From positions 1 to 11,948 of the forward strand of contig DGNJ01000123.1 of assembly GCA_002388905.1 (NCBI GenBank): a DNA stretch of 11,948 nucleotides. Reading direction: 5' to 3'. Positions 1 to 7,257 of the stretch are shown here, one piece after another. Position numbers and translations under genes: made by a program. The notes under the pieces are model-generated. The model ran no database searches, was not told where the DNA came from, and saw only the letters and a list, made by a program, of their open reading frames with translations. Within the stretch, counting starts at the first letter, position 1, and every line of letters begins with the position of its first letter. The stretch comes from Cellvibrionales bacterium UBA4495 (lineage in GTDB: Bacteria > Pseudomonadota > Gammaproteobacteria > Pseudomonadales > Porticoccaceae).

Positions 1-2
1 TC

Positions 3-485
3 CACGGCTGGTGGGTGGGCCGGGGTTTCCGCATCGCCGTGGATGTGGCCACTGGCGCCCTCACGGATTACGAGGACTTTCTGCGCTATTTCTACGCCGG
101 TTATCATCCCTATTACAATGGTAACCAGCCCCTGATCCATCCCCAGCCCGCGGGCATTGCCGTAACCGATTCCGCGGCCCGTTTTGTGGGCTGGCACGCC
201 ATTACCATCCTGCGCCTGGCGCTGGATCAGGACGGTGTCATGCGGGTTTATTTTTTCAATCCCAACAATGACAGCGGTCAGGACTGGGGCGATGACGTGG
301 TGGTTTCCACCGAGGGGCACGGCGAACGCTACGGCGAGGCTTCGCTGCCCACTGCGCAATTTGCCTCCCGGCTTTACCTGTTCCACTACGACCCTCTGGA
401 ACCGGGCCATCCGGCGACCGTGCCCGACGAGGAGGTGGCGGCCGCCGCGGCCATGGCCCGCAATACCTGGGCAGAGAACCGTTAG
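3..485 (+). CDS. C-terminal part of an unrecognised protein, possibly papain-like
   Basis: The reading frame is open from base 3 and ends at TAG 483-485. A GTG at 15 could start it, but the codons before it (His-Gly-Trp-Trp) read naturally into the protein and no ribosome site can be seen, so the gene very probably begins upstream of the window. About 160 residues are visible. I do not recognise the family with certainty. The segment VGWHAITILR (His codon 195-197) is followed by a beta-rich stretch and FFNPNNDSGQDWG (about 255-290). This resembles the His and Asn/Asp half of a papain-like cysteine peptidase fold, where a His strand precedes an Asn-containing loop and a W-G. The matching Cys would lie outside the window, so the peptidase idea is inference only. 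The tail is Ala/Glu rich. The gene converges on the patatin gene with only 27 bases between the two stop codons. Confidence 0.6.
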   Translation, partial: HGWWVGRGFRIAVDVATGALTDYEDFLRYFYAGYHPYYNGNQPLIHPQPAGIAVTDSAARFVGWHAITILRLALDQDGVMRVYFFNPNNDSGQDWGDDVVVSTEGHGERYGEASLPTAQFASRLYLFHYDPLEPGHPATVPDEEVAAAAAMARNTWAENR

Positions 486-492
486 GGACATC

Positions 493-518
493 GGCAGGGC
501 GTTTCCCCGCCCTCAGCC
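493..518. terminator. hairpin between convergent genes
   Basis: AGGGCG (496-501) pairs perfectly with CGCCCT (508-513) around a six-base loop. GGC/GCC (493-495 with 516-518) can extend the stem past a two-base bulge. It lies between two convergent stop codons and overlaps the stop of the patatin gene. There is no U-run on either side, so it may be a weak bidirectional terminator or simply a chance stem. Confidence 0.3.
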
Positions 519-1499
519 ATTGAACATCCCGGCGACACGCTCAAGGTCTTCGGCCCGGCGCTGGGCGGCTTTGCGGCCTTCGGCAATGGACTCGTCGGCC
601 CGGTCGAAATCCATCAGGCCGATATGGCTGACCCGGGGCGTGATATGGACATCCGGGGGCTCGCCGGCCATGCGTGAGCGGGTGATGCGGTCCTGCATAA
701 TGTCGATCGCGCCGACAATCACATCGAACAGCCCCGGGTCGGGATTATCGTCGCTCTTCAGGGAGGAAATGTAGGAATCCAGGTGGCCGCCGAGTCCGTT
801 CTTGAGCCTGGCGAACCACGCGGAGACGGAGGAAGGGTCGACGGGCGCAGTTTGATCGGAAGACGCTGCCGGTGCCTGACCGGTTTCACTGGCCCGTTGT
901 TCGCTGGCCTGTTCGGGATGGACCCAGAAGTGCTGGCCGACGAGGTCGCCATTGAGGTTTACGGCGATGACGATATCCGCCCCCATGGCCCGCGCCAGCG
1001 ATACCGGCACGGGGTTCACCAGCCCGCCGTCCAGCAGGTAGTCCCGCTCGACTCGCGTGGGGGCGAAAAGCCCAGGCATGGAAATGGAAGCCCGGGTAGC
1101 CTCGAGCAGCGGGCCCTCCCGCAACCATATTTCCCGCCCGGAGCCCAGTTCGGTGGCGACGCAGCCGAAGGATATGTCCAGATCCCCGATAGGCGGGTTG
1201 CCGATTTTTTTCTCGATGGCCTTCATCAGGATATCGCCCTTGAGCAGGCCGCCGCCGCTCATTCTGGCGTCCAGCAGGCGAATAATGTCGAAACGCCCCA
1301 GGCCGCTGATCCACGACTCGAATTCGTCGAGCCGGCCCGATGCCAGGGCCGCGGCGATAACCGCGCCCACCGACGAGCCGGTGACAATAGTCGGTCGTAT
1401 GCCCTGGGCCTCGAGTTCCCGGATTACGCCAATATGCGCCCACCCCCGGGCCGCGCCGCTGCCCAGAGCCAGGCCGATGGTGCGTTTGCGTTCGGTCAT
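513..1499 (-). CDS. rssA: RssA-type patatin-like phospholipase
   Basis: This is a 328-residue patatin-family serine hydrolase, expected to hydrolyse acyl ester bonds of membrane lipids with a Ser-Asp dyad. The glycine-rich oxyanion loop GSGAARG is at residues 13-19. The nucleophile elbow GSSVG is at 41-45 (Ser43), and the catalytic Asp lies in DGG at 157-159. The N-terminal run GLALGSGAARGWAHIGV is characteristic of the RssA/YlbK branch. A variable, Ala/Ser/Gln-rich stretch at about 194-228 interrupts the C-terminal half and looks like a surface insertion. No signal peptide is seen, so it is probably cytoplasmic or membrane-associated. The start was set at ATG 1499; a TTG at 1517 in the same frame would add six residues but has no ribosome site. 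It lies 72 bases downstream of the carboxymuconolactone decarboxylase-like gene on the same strand and may be cotranscribed with it. The physiological substrate is unknown. Confidence 0.9.
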   Translation of the reverse strand: MTERKRTIGLALGSGAARGWAHIGVIRELEAQGIRPTIVTGSSVGAVIAAALASGRLDEFESWISGLGRFDIIRLLDARMSGGGLLKGDILMKAIEKKIGNPPIGDLDISFGCVATELGSGREIWLREGPLLEATRASISMPGLFAPTRVERDYLLDGGLVNPVPVSLARAMGADIVIAVNLNGDLVGQHFWVHPEQASEQRASETGQAPAASSDQTAPVDPSSVSAWFARLKNGLGGHLDSYISSLKSDDNPDPGLFDVIVGAIDIMQDRITRSRMAGEPPDVHITPRVSHIGLMDFDRADESIAEGRKAAQRRAEDLERVAGMFNG

Positions 1500-1505
1500 G
1501 GCCGG

Positions 1506-1511
1506 ATTATA
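1506..1511 (-). promoter_or_regulatory. TATAAT box just before the patatin start
   Basis: Read on the minus strand this is a perfect TATAAT, with only six bases between it and ATG 1499. If used, transcription would begin at or next to the start codon, giving a leaderless mRNA; this fits the lack of a clear ribosome site. No matching -35 hexamer is seen at 16 to 18 bases, so it may be chance. Confidence 0.25.
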
Positions 1512-1571
1512 GGGCAATTCAAGGCCCGGATACCGGGCAGGCGATCAGAAACAACGCAGAGGACCGGTTTA

Positions 1572-1889
1572 TCATTCCGCGTCGATAACGTCACTGGCCC
1601 AGCTCAGGGCGGCCATGACGGCGGGGAAACCAATGGTGCTGGTGAGCAGGATCAGGGCATGGCGAATGGCGGCCGGTTCCACTCCCGCTTCCAGGGCACG
1701 TTTGACGTTGCTGTGTACGGCTCCCTCCGAGCGTGAGGCCGCGGCGGCCGCCAGTTGCACGAGTTGGGACGTGGTTTCCTCCAGGGGGCCTGCGTCGCGC
1801 AGGGTGACACCGAGGTTTTCCACGGCCCCGATAAAATCCGGGTGGGTCTTTTTCATTGAAGCGTAAAATGCTGGCTTGGAGCGACTCAT
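1572..1889 (-). CDS. Carboxymuconolactone decarboxylase-like (AhpD fold) protein without Cys pair
   Basis: A small all-helical protein of 105 residues. The segment from about residue 41 to 85 (Q-L-V-Q-L-A-A-A then SEGAVHSNVKRALEAG and EPAAIRHAL) matches the core of the carboxymuconolactone decarboxylase/AhpD superfamily. In AhpD-type peroxidase partners the motif is CxxC followed by xxxH. Here the two Cys positions are Ser52 and Glu55 while His59 is kept, and the protein has no cysteine at all. It therefore cannot work as a thiol peroxidase partner. The Glu-x3-His spacing recalls the decarboxylase branch, but no protocatechuate pathway genes are nearby, so the reaction is unknown. ATG 1889 was chosen because a GGGAG ribosome-like site lies about 11 bases upstream and the family core starts soon after. 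An in-frame start at 1982 would add 31 unfamily-like residues. It is divergent from the dehydrogenase operon and may be cotranscribed with the patatin gene. Confidence 0.8.
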   Translation of the reverse strand: MSRSKPAFYASMKKTHPDFIGAVENLGVTLRDAGPLEETTSQLVQLAAAAASRSEGAVHSNVKRALEAGVEPAAIRHALILLTSTIGFPAVMAALSWASDVIDAE

Positions 1890-2021
1890 GGCGGTTGGCT
1901 CTCCCTCGATCACATTGGCGACAGTTCCGGCCGGTTCCGGAGACTGGCAATTAAGTCTAGTGTAAAGCTGCGGCTCTGCCATCTGGCTCGCCGCCCGCGC
2001 TATCGAGGGGCTGTTGTTTTC

Positions 2022-2049
2022 TTGAATTCGGGTGATGCCGGTCCATACT
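2022..2049 (+). promoter_or_regulatory. candidate sigma-70 promoter of the dehydrogenase operon
   Basis: TTGAAT (2022-2027) and CATACT (2044-2049) are spaced by 16 bases, each matching the consensus at four of six positions. The predicted transcript would start near 2056, about 25 bases before the GTG start at 2081. The AGGAGA ribosome site (2067-2072) would lie in that short leader. No operator for PdhR or another named regulator was recognised. Confidence 0.4.
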
Positions 2050-2080
2050 TAGGTCACATATCGGACAGGAGAAACCGCTG

Positions 2081-3175
2081 GTGCCGCGTAAGGAAATCGG
2101 CCTTGAAAGCACTATCGATTACCTGAGCATCCTCGATACCAAGGGCAAGCCGGACAAGGACCTGGAGCCCAGGATCGGCAAGGAGTTACTGCTCGACATG
2201 CACCGTGCCATGGTGCGCGCCCGCCGCTTCGACGAACACCAGTTGCGCTGGCAGCGGCAGGGACGTCTGGGCACGTTCGCGCCCGTTATCGGCCAGGAGG
2301 CCAGCCAGATCGGTACCGTGGCGGTCCTCGACGACCAGGACTGGATGGTGCCCGCCTACCGCCAGAGCGCCGCCGCCCTGTGGCGGGGCACCCCGCTCGC
2401 CGGGTTGTTGCTTTACAACGCCGGTTACAACGAGGGCGGGGAGATACCCGAAGGCCAGAATGACCTGCCCATCGCCATTCCCGTGGCATCCCAGATACCC
2501 CACGCGGTGGGTATCGGTTACGCGCTCAAGCAGGAAGGCAGCGGGCACCTGGCGATGACCTATTTCGGCGACGGCGCAACCTCAGAGGGCGACTTTCACG
2601 AAGCCATGAACTTCGCCGGCGTTTTTAATACACCGACTATTTTCGTTTGTGAAAACAACCAGTACGCGATCTCCGTACCCCGGGAAAAGCAGACGCGCGC
2701 CGGCACCCTGGCCCAGAAGGCTATTGCCTACGGCATACCGGGCATCCAGGTGGACGGCAACGATATCCTGGCGGTTTACAGCGCCGCCTCGGAAGCTGCC
2801 GAACGGGCCCGCAAGGGCGATGGCCCGACCCTGATCGAGTGCGTCACCTACCGTATGGCCGTGCACACCACCGCTGACGATCCCGGGAAATACCGGACCC
2901 AAAAAGAAGAAGAACAGTGGCAGAAAAAAGATCCTATTGAGCGTTTCCGGAAGTACCTGACGGCCCGCAAGCTGCTTAACAAGAAAAAAATCGAAAGCCT
3001 CGAGGAAGAATTGGAAAAAGAGGTCAAGTCAGCGTGGGATGAGGCCGAGCAACGCATGGCGGAGCTGGACCGGCATCCGGAAGTCATGTTCGATCACCTT
3101 TACGGGGAAATGCCCGCATACCTGGGCACACAGAGAAAAGCAATGACAGACGAGGACGACGACGCCAATGGCTGA
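2081..3175 (+). CDS. pdhA: 2-oxoacid (pyruvate) dehydrogenase E1 component, alpha subunit
   Basis: The alpha subunit of a heterotetrameric (alpha2beta2) thiamine-diphosphate E1. It decarboxylates a 2-oxoacid and reductively acylates the lipoyl arm of E2. The 364-residue length is normal for the family. The TPP/Mg motif runs from GDG (163-165) to ENN (191-193). The active-site loop reads VHTTADDPGKYR (261-272), close to the HTTADDPTKYR form of Bacillus-type PdhA rather than the HHSTSDDS form usual in branched-chain E1 alpha. This favours pyruvate, though a branched-chain or broad 2-oxoacid substrate is possible. The C-terminal part (about 273-328) is a charged helical segment rich in Lys and Glu. 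The GTG start is supported by AGGAGA eight bases upstream. The stop overlaps the start of the beta gene by eight bases (ATGGCTGA), indicating translational coupling. It is the first gene of the operon. Confidence 0.93.
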   Translation: MPRKEIGLESTIDYLSILDTKGKPDKDLEPRIGKELLLDMHRAMVRARRFDEHQLRWQRQGRLGTFAPVIGQEASQIGTVAVLDDQDWMVPAYRQSAAALWRGTPLAGLLLYNAGYNEGGEIPEGQNDLPIAIPVASQIPHAVGIGYALKQEGSGHLAMTYFGDGATSEGDFHEAMNFAGVFNTPTIFVCENNQYAISVPREKQTRAGTLAQKAIAYGIPGIQVDGNDILAVYSAASEAAERARKGDGPTLIECVTYRMAVHTTADDPGKYRTQKEEEQWQKKDPIERFRKYLTARKLLNKKKIESLEEELEKEVKSAWDEAEQRMAELDRHPEVMFDHLYGEMPAYLGTQRKAMTDEDDDANG

Positions 3176-4148
3176 GTTAACCATGGTGGAAGCCATCAAC
3201 CTGGCTCTCCGGCAGGAAATGGAAAAGGATGAAAGCGTCCACGTCATGGGCTGCGATGTGGGTGTCAATGGCGGTGTCTTCCGCGTCACCGATGGCCTTT
3301 GCGACCGGTTCGGGGAGGACCGGGTCATGGACACGCCCCTGGCCGAATCCGCCATCGTGGGCATGGCCACGGGCATGGCTGTCAAGGGCCTCAAGCCGGT
3401 GTGCGAAATGCAGTTTTCCGGTTTCAGTTACTTTGCCTTCCATCAGCTGGAATCCCAGGCGGCGCGGATGCGCTGGCGTACCCGGGGACGGTATCAGGTG
3501 CCCATGGTGGTGCGCATGCCCTACGGTGGCGGAGTCCGGGCCCTGGAGCACCATTCCGAAAGCCGTGAGGTCTACTACGCCCACACCCCCGGCCTGAAGA
3601 TGGTGATTCCCTCGGGGCCGCGCAATGCCCGGGCGCTTCTGGTCAGCGCCATTCGCGACCCGGATCCGGTGGTGTTCTTCGAGGGCAAGCTCATTTACCG
3701 GTCCTTCCGGGAGGAAGTGCCGGAAAAGGAAGAAACCCTGCCTATCGGCGAATCCCGGATCGCTCGGGACGGTGACGACCTTACCGTGGTCACCTACGGC
3801 GCCATGACCCAACGGGTGCTGGAGGCCGCCGACGTTCTGTCCGGGGAAGATGGCGTCGAGGTGGAGGTCATCGACCTGCTGACACTCTCGCCCCTTGACG
3901 ACGCCCCGGTGGCCGAGTCGGTGCGCAAGACCGGCCGGTTGGTCATCGTTCACGAAGCCCACCGCAGCTTCGGTCCCGGTGCCGAGCTTATCGCACGCAT
4001 CAACGAGAAAGCCTTTTACTACCTGGAGGCCCCCGTGCAGCGGGTCACCGGCTACGACACCATCGTGCCCTACTTTGCCAGGGAGCAGGCCTACCTGCCC
4101 AGCGTCGAGCGTATCGTTGCGGGGGCGAGAACGGCATTGGAATTTTAG
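3168..4148 (+). CDS. pdhB: 2-oxoacid (pyruvate) dehydrogenase E1 component, beta subunit
   Basis: The 326-residue beta subunit pairs with the preceding alpha subunit to form the E1 decarboxylase. Its pyrimidine-binding domain carries the TPP-activating glutamate in TPLAESAIVG (Glu60). A glycine-rich segment, then LEHHSES (127-133), holds the active-site histidine pair typical of E1 beta. The C-terminal transketolase-like domain begins near residue 200 (LTVVTYGAMTQRVLEAA) and includes VIVHEAHRSFGPGAEL. All core motifs look intact. ATG 3168 lies inside the end of the alpha gene, and the stop TAG at 4146-4148 is 10 bases before the E2 start. The spacing implies strict co-expression and stoichiometric assembly with its neighbours. 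Confidence 0.94.
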   Translation: MAELTMVEAINLALRQEMEKDESVHVMGCDVGVNGGVFRVTDGLCDRFGEDRVMDTPLAESAIVGMATGMAVKGLKPVCEMQFSGFSYFAFHQLESQAARMRWRTRGRYQVPMVVRMPYGGGVRALEHHSESREVYYAHTPGLKMVIPSGPRNARALLVSAIRDPDPVVFFEGKLIYRSFREEVPEKEETLPIGESRIARDGDDLTVVTYGAMTQRVLEAADVLSGEDGVEVEVIDLLTLSPLDDAPVAESVRKTGRLVIVHEAHRSFGPGAELIARINEKAFYYLEAPVQRVTGYDTIVPYFAREQAYLPSVERIVAGARTALEF

Positions 4149-4158
4149 AGAGGGGCAT

Positions 4159-5703
4159 ATGGCCAAAGAATTCAGGTTGCAGGACCCCGGCGAGGGTATT
4201 CACGAAGCGGAAGTGAGAGAAGTCCACGTAGCCGCCGGTGACCCGGTATCGAACGGCACCGTGCTGATGAGCATCGAAACCGACAAGGCGGTCAACGACG
4301 TGGAAGCGCCTTTCTCGGGTACCGTCGAGGATGTCCGGGTCGGGGAGGGCGACCAGATCCGGGTCGGCGATGTGCTGCTCACCTACAACACGGGCGAAGA
4401 TGCCGCCAAGGATGAAAGTGCCGGCAGCGACCAGGATGTCGACAGCGACAGTGAGGCCCGGGAGGAGGAAAGCGAAACGGATACCGACGAAAAGAAAGAG
4501 AAAAACAAAGGCAAAAGCACTAAAAAAAGGGAAAAAACAGGCGGGCGCAAAGGGAAAGAAAAAGCGGCCCGGGAAAAAACAGAAGAAGACCGGGAAAAGG
4601 AGGACGAGGAACACAGAGCGGATAAGGAGCCGGAATCGGAAGAAGAGACCGGGGGCCAGGACCTGGAGGAAGATAAAGAAAAGCGCCGGGAAAAGGTGTC
4701 CGGCAAGCGGAAAAGCAAAGATAAAGGCGACAAAAAACAAAAGCAAAAAAAGGAAAAGGCCGAACCTGAGGAATCCGCGCCCCGGGGGCCTGTCCCCGCG
4801 GCGCCCGCTACCCGGCGCCTGGCCCGCGAGCTCGATGTCGACCTGTACCGGGTGCAAGCCAGCGGCCCGGAGGGCCGGGTCACGGCGGAGGACGTCCGAG
4901 CCCATGCCGAGGGCGGTGACGGCGGGTCCCGGGAGCGGCGCAAAAGCACCGGGCGGGAGGTGCCGGAATTACCGGATTTCAGTCGCTGGGGGCCCGTCGA
5001 GCGCAAGCCTTTCCGGTCCGTGCGCAAGGCCACGGCCCGGCAGATGAGTCTGTCCTGGTCGCAGATTCCCCACGTCATGCATCGGGAAATGGCCGATATT
5101 ACCGAGCTCGAGCAGTTTCGAAAGGAGCAGCGCGCTACCGTGGAAGAACAGGGCGGCAAGCTGACCCTGACGGTGTTGATCATGAAGGCGCTGATCGCCG
5201 CCCTTAAGAAGTTTCCCGATTTCAACGCCAGCCTCGACGAGGAAAATGGCGAGATTGTGGTCAAGGAATATCACCATATCGGTGTCGCGGTATCCACGGA
5301 ACAGGGGCTGCTGGTGCCCGTGATCCGGGATGCGGACAGCAAGAGTGTCGCCGAACTCGCCGTGGAGCTCACCGGGCTCGCCGAGCGTACCCGGCAGGGC
5401 GACATCAAGCGGGAGGAAATGCAGGGCGGCACTTTTACCCTGACCAACCCCGGGCCCATTGGCGGCGACAGTTTCACGCCCATCATTAACTATCCGGAGG
5501 CCGCCATCCTGGGGGTGGGCAGTGCGAGGCTTGAGCCCGTCGTTCGCGGCGACCTCGATAACTTCGAGATGGTCCCCCGGTTGCGGGTACCCCTGTGCCT
5601 GGTCTACGACCACCGTCTCAACGATGGCGCCAGTGCCGCCCGATTCCTGCGCACGATTGTCGAAACCCTGCAGGATCCCGATTCCTTCCTGCTGGCGGTC
5701 TAG
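4159..5703 (+). CDS. pdhC: Dihydrolipoamide acyltransferase (E2) with one lipoyl domain and a hypercharged linker
   Basis: The E2 core enzyme transfers the acyl group from lipoamide to CoA and forms the scaffold of the complex. It has 514 residues, longer than a usual single-lipoyl E2. Order of domains: lipoyl domain 1-78 with the modified lysine in ETDKAV (Lys43); a very long charged linker, about 79-207; peripheral-subunit-binding domain, about 212-250 (ATRRLARELDVDL and GPEGRVTAEDV); a second linker; and the acyltransferase domain, about 280-514. The catalytic site is DHRLNDG (484-490, His485 and Asp489), and the TNPGPIGG and PIINYPEAAILGVG motifs are present. ATG 4159 was chosen because the lipoyl fold starts directly there and AGAGAGGGG precedes it. 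The frame is open further upstream inside the beta gene, but that part is not family-like. The linker replaces the usual Ala/Pro-rich hinge and is the oddest part of the operon. Confidence 0.94.
   Translation: MAKEFRLQDPGEGIHEAEVREVHVAAGDPVSNGTVLMSIETDKAVNDVEAPFSGTVEDVRVGEGDQIRVGDVLLTYNTGEDAAKDESAGSDQDVDSDSEAREEESETDTDEKKEKNKGKSTKKREKTGGRKGKEKAAREKTEEDREKEDEEHRADKEPESEEETGGQDLEEDKEKRREKVSGKRKSKDKGDKKQKQKKEKAEPEESAPRGPVPAAPATRRLARELDVDLYRVQASGPEGRVTAEDVRAHAEGGDGGSRERRKSTGREVPELPDFSRWGPVERKPFRSVRKATARQMSLSWSQIPHVMHREMADITELEQFRKEQRATVEEQGGKLTLTVLIMKALIAALKKFPDFNASLDEENGEIVVKEYHHIGVAVSTEQGLLVPVIRDADSKSVAELAVELTGLAERTRQGDIKREEMQGGTFTLTNPGPIGGDSFTPIINYPEAAILGVGSARLEPVVRGDLDNFEMVPRLRVPLCLVYDHRLNDGASAARFLRTIVETLQDPDSFLLAV
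4393..4779 (+). other. Low-GC segment encoding the charged E2 linker
   Basis: This covers E2 residues 79-207. By hand count, 70 of residues 101-200 are Lys, Arg, Asp or Glu. Charge comes in blocks: mainly acidic at 81-110, mainly basic at 111-140, mixed-acidic at 141-172 and mainly basic at 173-200. GC falls to about 40% in 4501-4560, against well over 60% in the flanking coding sequence, mostly through AAA and GAA codons. Runs of seven A occur at 4522-4528 and 4745-4751. There is no exact tandem repeat unit. It is probably a disordered, highly soluble hinge. Confidence 0.85.
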
Positions 5704-5711
5704 GGTAAGAG

Positions 5712-7112
5712 ATGACGCACAAGCGCACAGAAACCGATGTGGCCGTTATCGGCGGCGGGCCGGGCGGTTACGCCGCGGCTTTCCGTGCCGCCGCCCTGGG
5801 GCTGGATGTGGCCCTGGTGAGCGACGAGGAAACCCTCGGCGGTGCCTGCCTGAAACGGGGCTGCATTCCCTCCAAGGCCCTGCTGTCGCTAAGTGATCTG
5901 ATAGAGGAAACGGACCATGCGGCGGACAGGGGACTGCACTTCCGGGCACCCCGCATCGATCTGGCGGGGATCCGCGAATGGAAGAGCGGCCTCGTCGATA
6001 CCCTGACCGGCGGCCTGGACAAGCTTGCCGGGAAAAAGGGCGTCGAGGTGTTCAACGGTCGGGCCCGCTTTAGCGACGGGAATACCCTGTCCGTGGAGGG
6101 CGGGGATACCGCCACCATCGCGTTCCGCCACGCGGTGATCGCCACGGGTTCCCGGCCAAATCCGCTTCCCGGCCTCGAGTTCCGGGAAGGGGGTCGCATT
6201 ATGGATTCCGCCGGCGCCCTGGAACTGGCCGATATTCCCGACAAATTGCTGGTTGTGGGCGGCGGCTACGTGGGCCTCGAACTGGGCACGGTCTATGCCG
6301 CGCTGGGCTCGCGGGTGACCCTGGCCGAAGCCACCGACCGGCTTATGGGCAATGCCGACCGGGATCTGGTGGAGCCGCTGGAAAAGCGATTGCAGAACAT
6401 CTTCCAGGCGATTCACTACAACACCGAGGTCACCGAAGCCAGGGAAACCCGCAAGAAGGTGAGAGTGGTTCTCGAGGGCCGCAAAAAGGCCCGCCGGGAA
6501 TTCGACCGGGTGCTGGTGGCGGTGAGTCGTTCCCCCAACAGCGAGGACCTGGGACTCGACGATGCGGGGGTGGAAACCGACGATGACGGGTTTATCCGCG
6601 TTGACCACAGGCGGCGCACCAGCACCGATCATATCTATGCGATTGGCGACGTGGCCGGGGGTATGTTGCTGGCTCACGAGGCCATGTTCGAGGGCAAGGT
6701 GGCCGCCGAGGTGATTGCGGGGCAACCCGCCGCTTACGACGTCCGGGCCGTGCCGGCCGTGGTCTACACCCATCCCCAGGTGGCCTGGTGCGGTCTTACG
6801 GAGAAGGAGGCCGAATCAGCGGGCCGGGAAGTCGAGGTTGTCCGCTTTCCCTGGCGGGCCTCCGGCCGGGCCCTGACCATGGGTGCCGGCGACGGCTTCA
6901 CAAAGCTGATTCTGGACACCCGGGATGGCCGGGTCCTGGGTGTGGGGATGGTGGGCGCCGGCGCCGAAGGCCTGATCGCCGAGGGCGTCCATGCCCTGGA
7001 GATGGGAGCCACGGCCCGGGATTTGGCCCTGACCATGCATCCCCACCCGACCCTGTCTGAAACCCTGGGCGAGGCGGCGGAGCTTTTCCTGGGCGCTGCC
7101 ACTCATCTTTAG
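5712..7112 (+). CDS. lpdA: Dihydrolipoyl dehydrogenase (E3)
   Basis: A 466-residue FAD flavoprotein that reoxidises the dihydrolipoyl arm of E2 and passes the electrons to NAD+. The FAD-binding GGGPGG is at residues 14-19. The redox disulfide GGACLKRGCIPSK gives Cys46 and Cys51. The NAD-binding GGGYVGLE is at 183-190, and a second FAD contact is IYAIGDVAGG. The interface base is in HPHPTLSE (His445, Glu450). All catalytic residues are present and the length is standard. ATG 5712 is eight bases after the E2 stop, with a GGTAAGAG stretch as a weak ribosome site. As the last gene of the operon it looks like a dedicated E3; whether it also serves 2-oxoglutarate dehydrogenase or glycine cleavage cannot be told here. 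No convincing hairpin plus U-run follows it. Confidence 0.95.
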   Translation: MTHKRTETDVAVIGGGPGGYAAAFRAAALGLDVALVSDEETLGGACLKRGCIPSKALLSLSDLIEETDHAADRGLHFRAPRIDLAGIREWKSGLVDTLTGGLDKLAGKKGVEVFNGRARFSDGNTLSVEGGDTATIAFRHAVIATGSRPNPLPGLEFREGGRIMDSAGALELADIPDKLLVVGGGYVGLELGTVYAALGSRVTLAEATDRLMGNADRDLVEPLEKRLQNIFQAIHYNTEVTEARETRKKVRVVLEGRKKARREFDRVLVAVSRSPNSEDLGLDDAGVETDDDGFIRVDHRRRTSTDHIYAIGDVAGGMLLAHEAMFEGKVAAEVIAGQPAAYDVRAVPAVVYTHPQVAWCGLTEKEAESAGREVEVVRFPWRASGRALTMGAGDGFTKLILDTRDGRVLGVGMVGAGAEGLIAEGVHALEMGATARDLALTMHPHPTLSETLGEAAELFLGAATHL

Positions 7113-7174
7113 AGGTGCCCTTTAATTATTACCGGGGAAACCACGGAGTTTATGCGCCAGGTCAAGGATGCGAG

Positions 7175-7204
7175 TTGGTCATGGCGCGGTCCCTGTTCTA
7201 TAGT
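7175..7204 (+). promoter_or_regulatory. candidate promoter for the YqjD/YqjE-like pair
   Basis: TTGGTC (7175-7180) and TATAGT (7199-7204) are separated by 18 bases. The -10 box matches at five of six positions. This would start a transcript near 7211, about 47 bases before ATG 7258, and suggests the two small membrane genes can be expressed independently of the dehydrogenase operon, 145 bases upstream. Confidence 0.4.
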
Positions 7205-7257
7205 TCTAAAGAAATCTGCTTTTATTCACGGCTAGAATGAACCTCAAGGAGGGCGCA

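Noticed and set aside
3177..4166. Minus-strand open frame covering nearly all of E1 beta
   Set aside because: High GC content leaves antisense frames open; the translation is His/Gly rich with no recognisable motif.
4045..4905. Long minus-strand open frame opposite E2, rich in Phe and Leu
   Set aside because: It is the complement of Lys/Glu codons (AAA and GAA read as TTT and TTC), giving a false hydrophobic protein; no ribosome site and the plus-strand E2 is certain.
4331..5047. +1 frame through the E2 linker giving a Lys/Arg-rich polypeptide
   Set aside because: It arises from the A-rich linker codons and lacks its own start signals; kept only as a consideration under slippage.
7113..7174. 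Search for a terminator after E3
   Set aside because: Only a weak stem with a mismatch around CCGGGGAAACCACGG and no U-run; not supported as a terminator.
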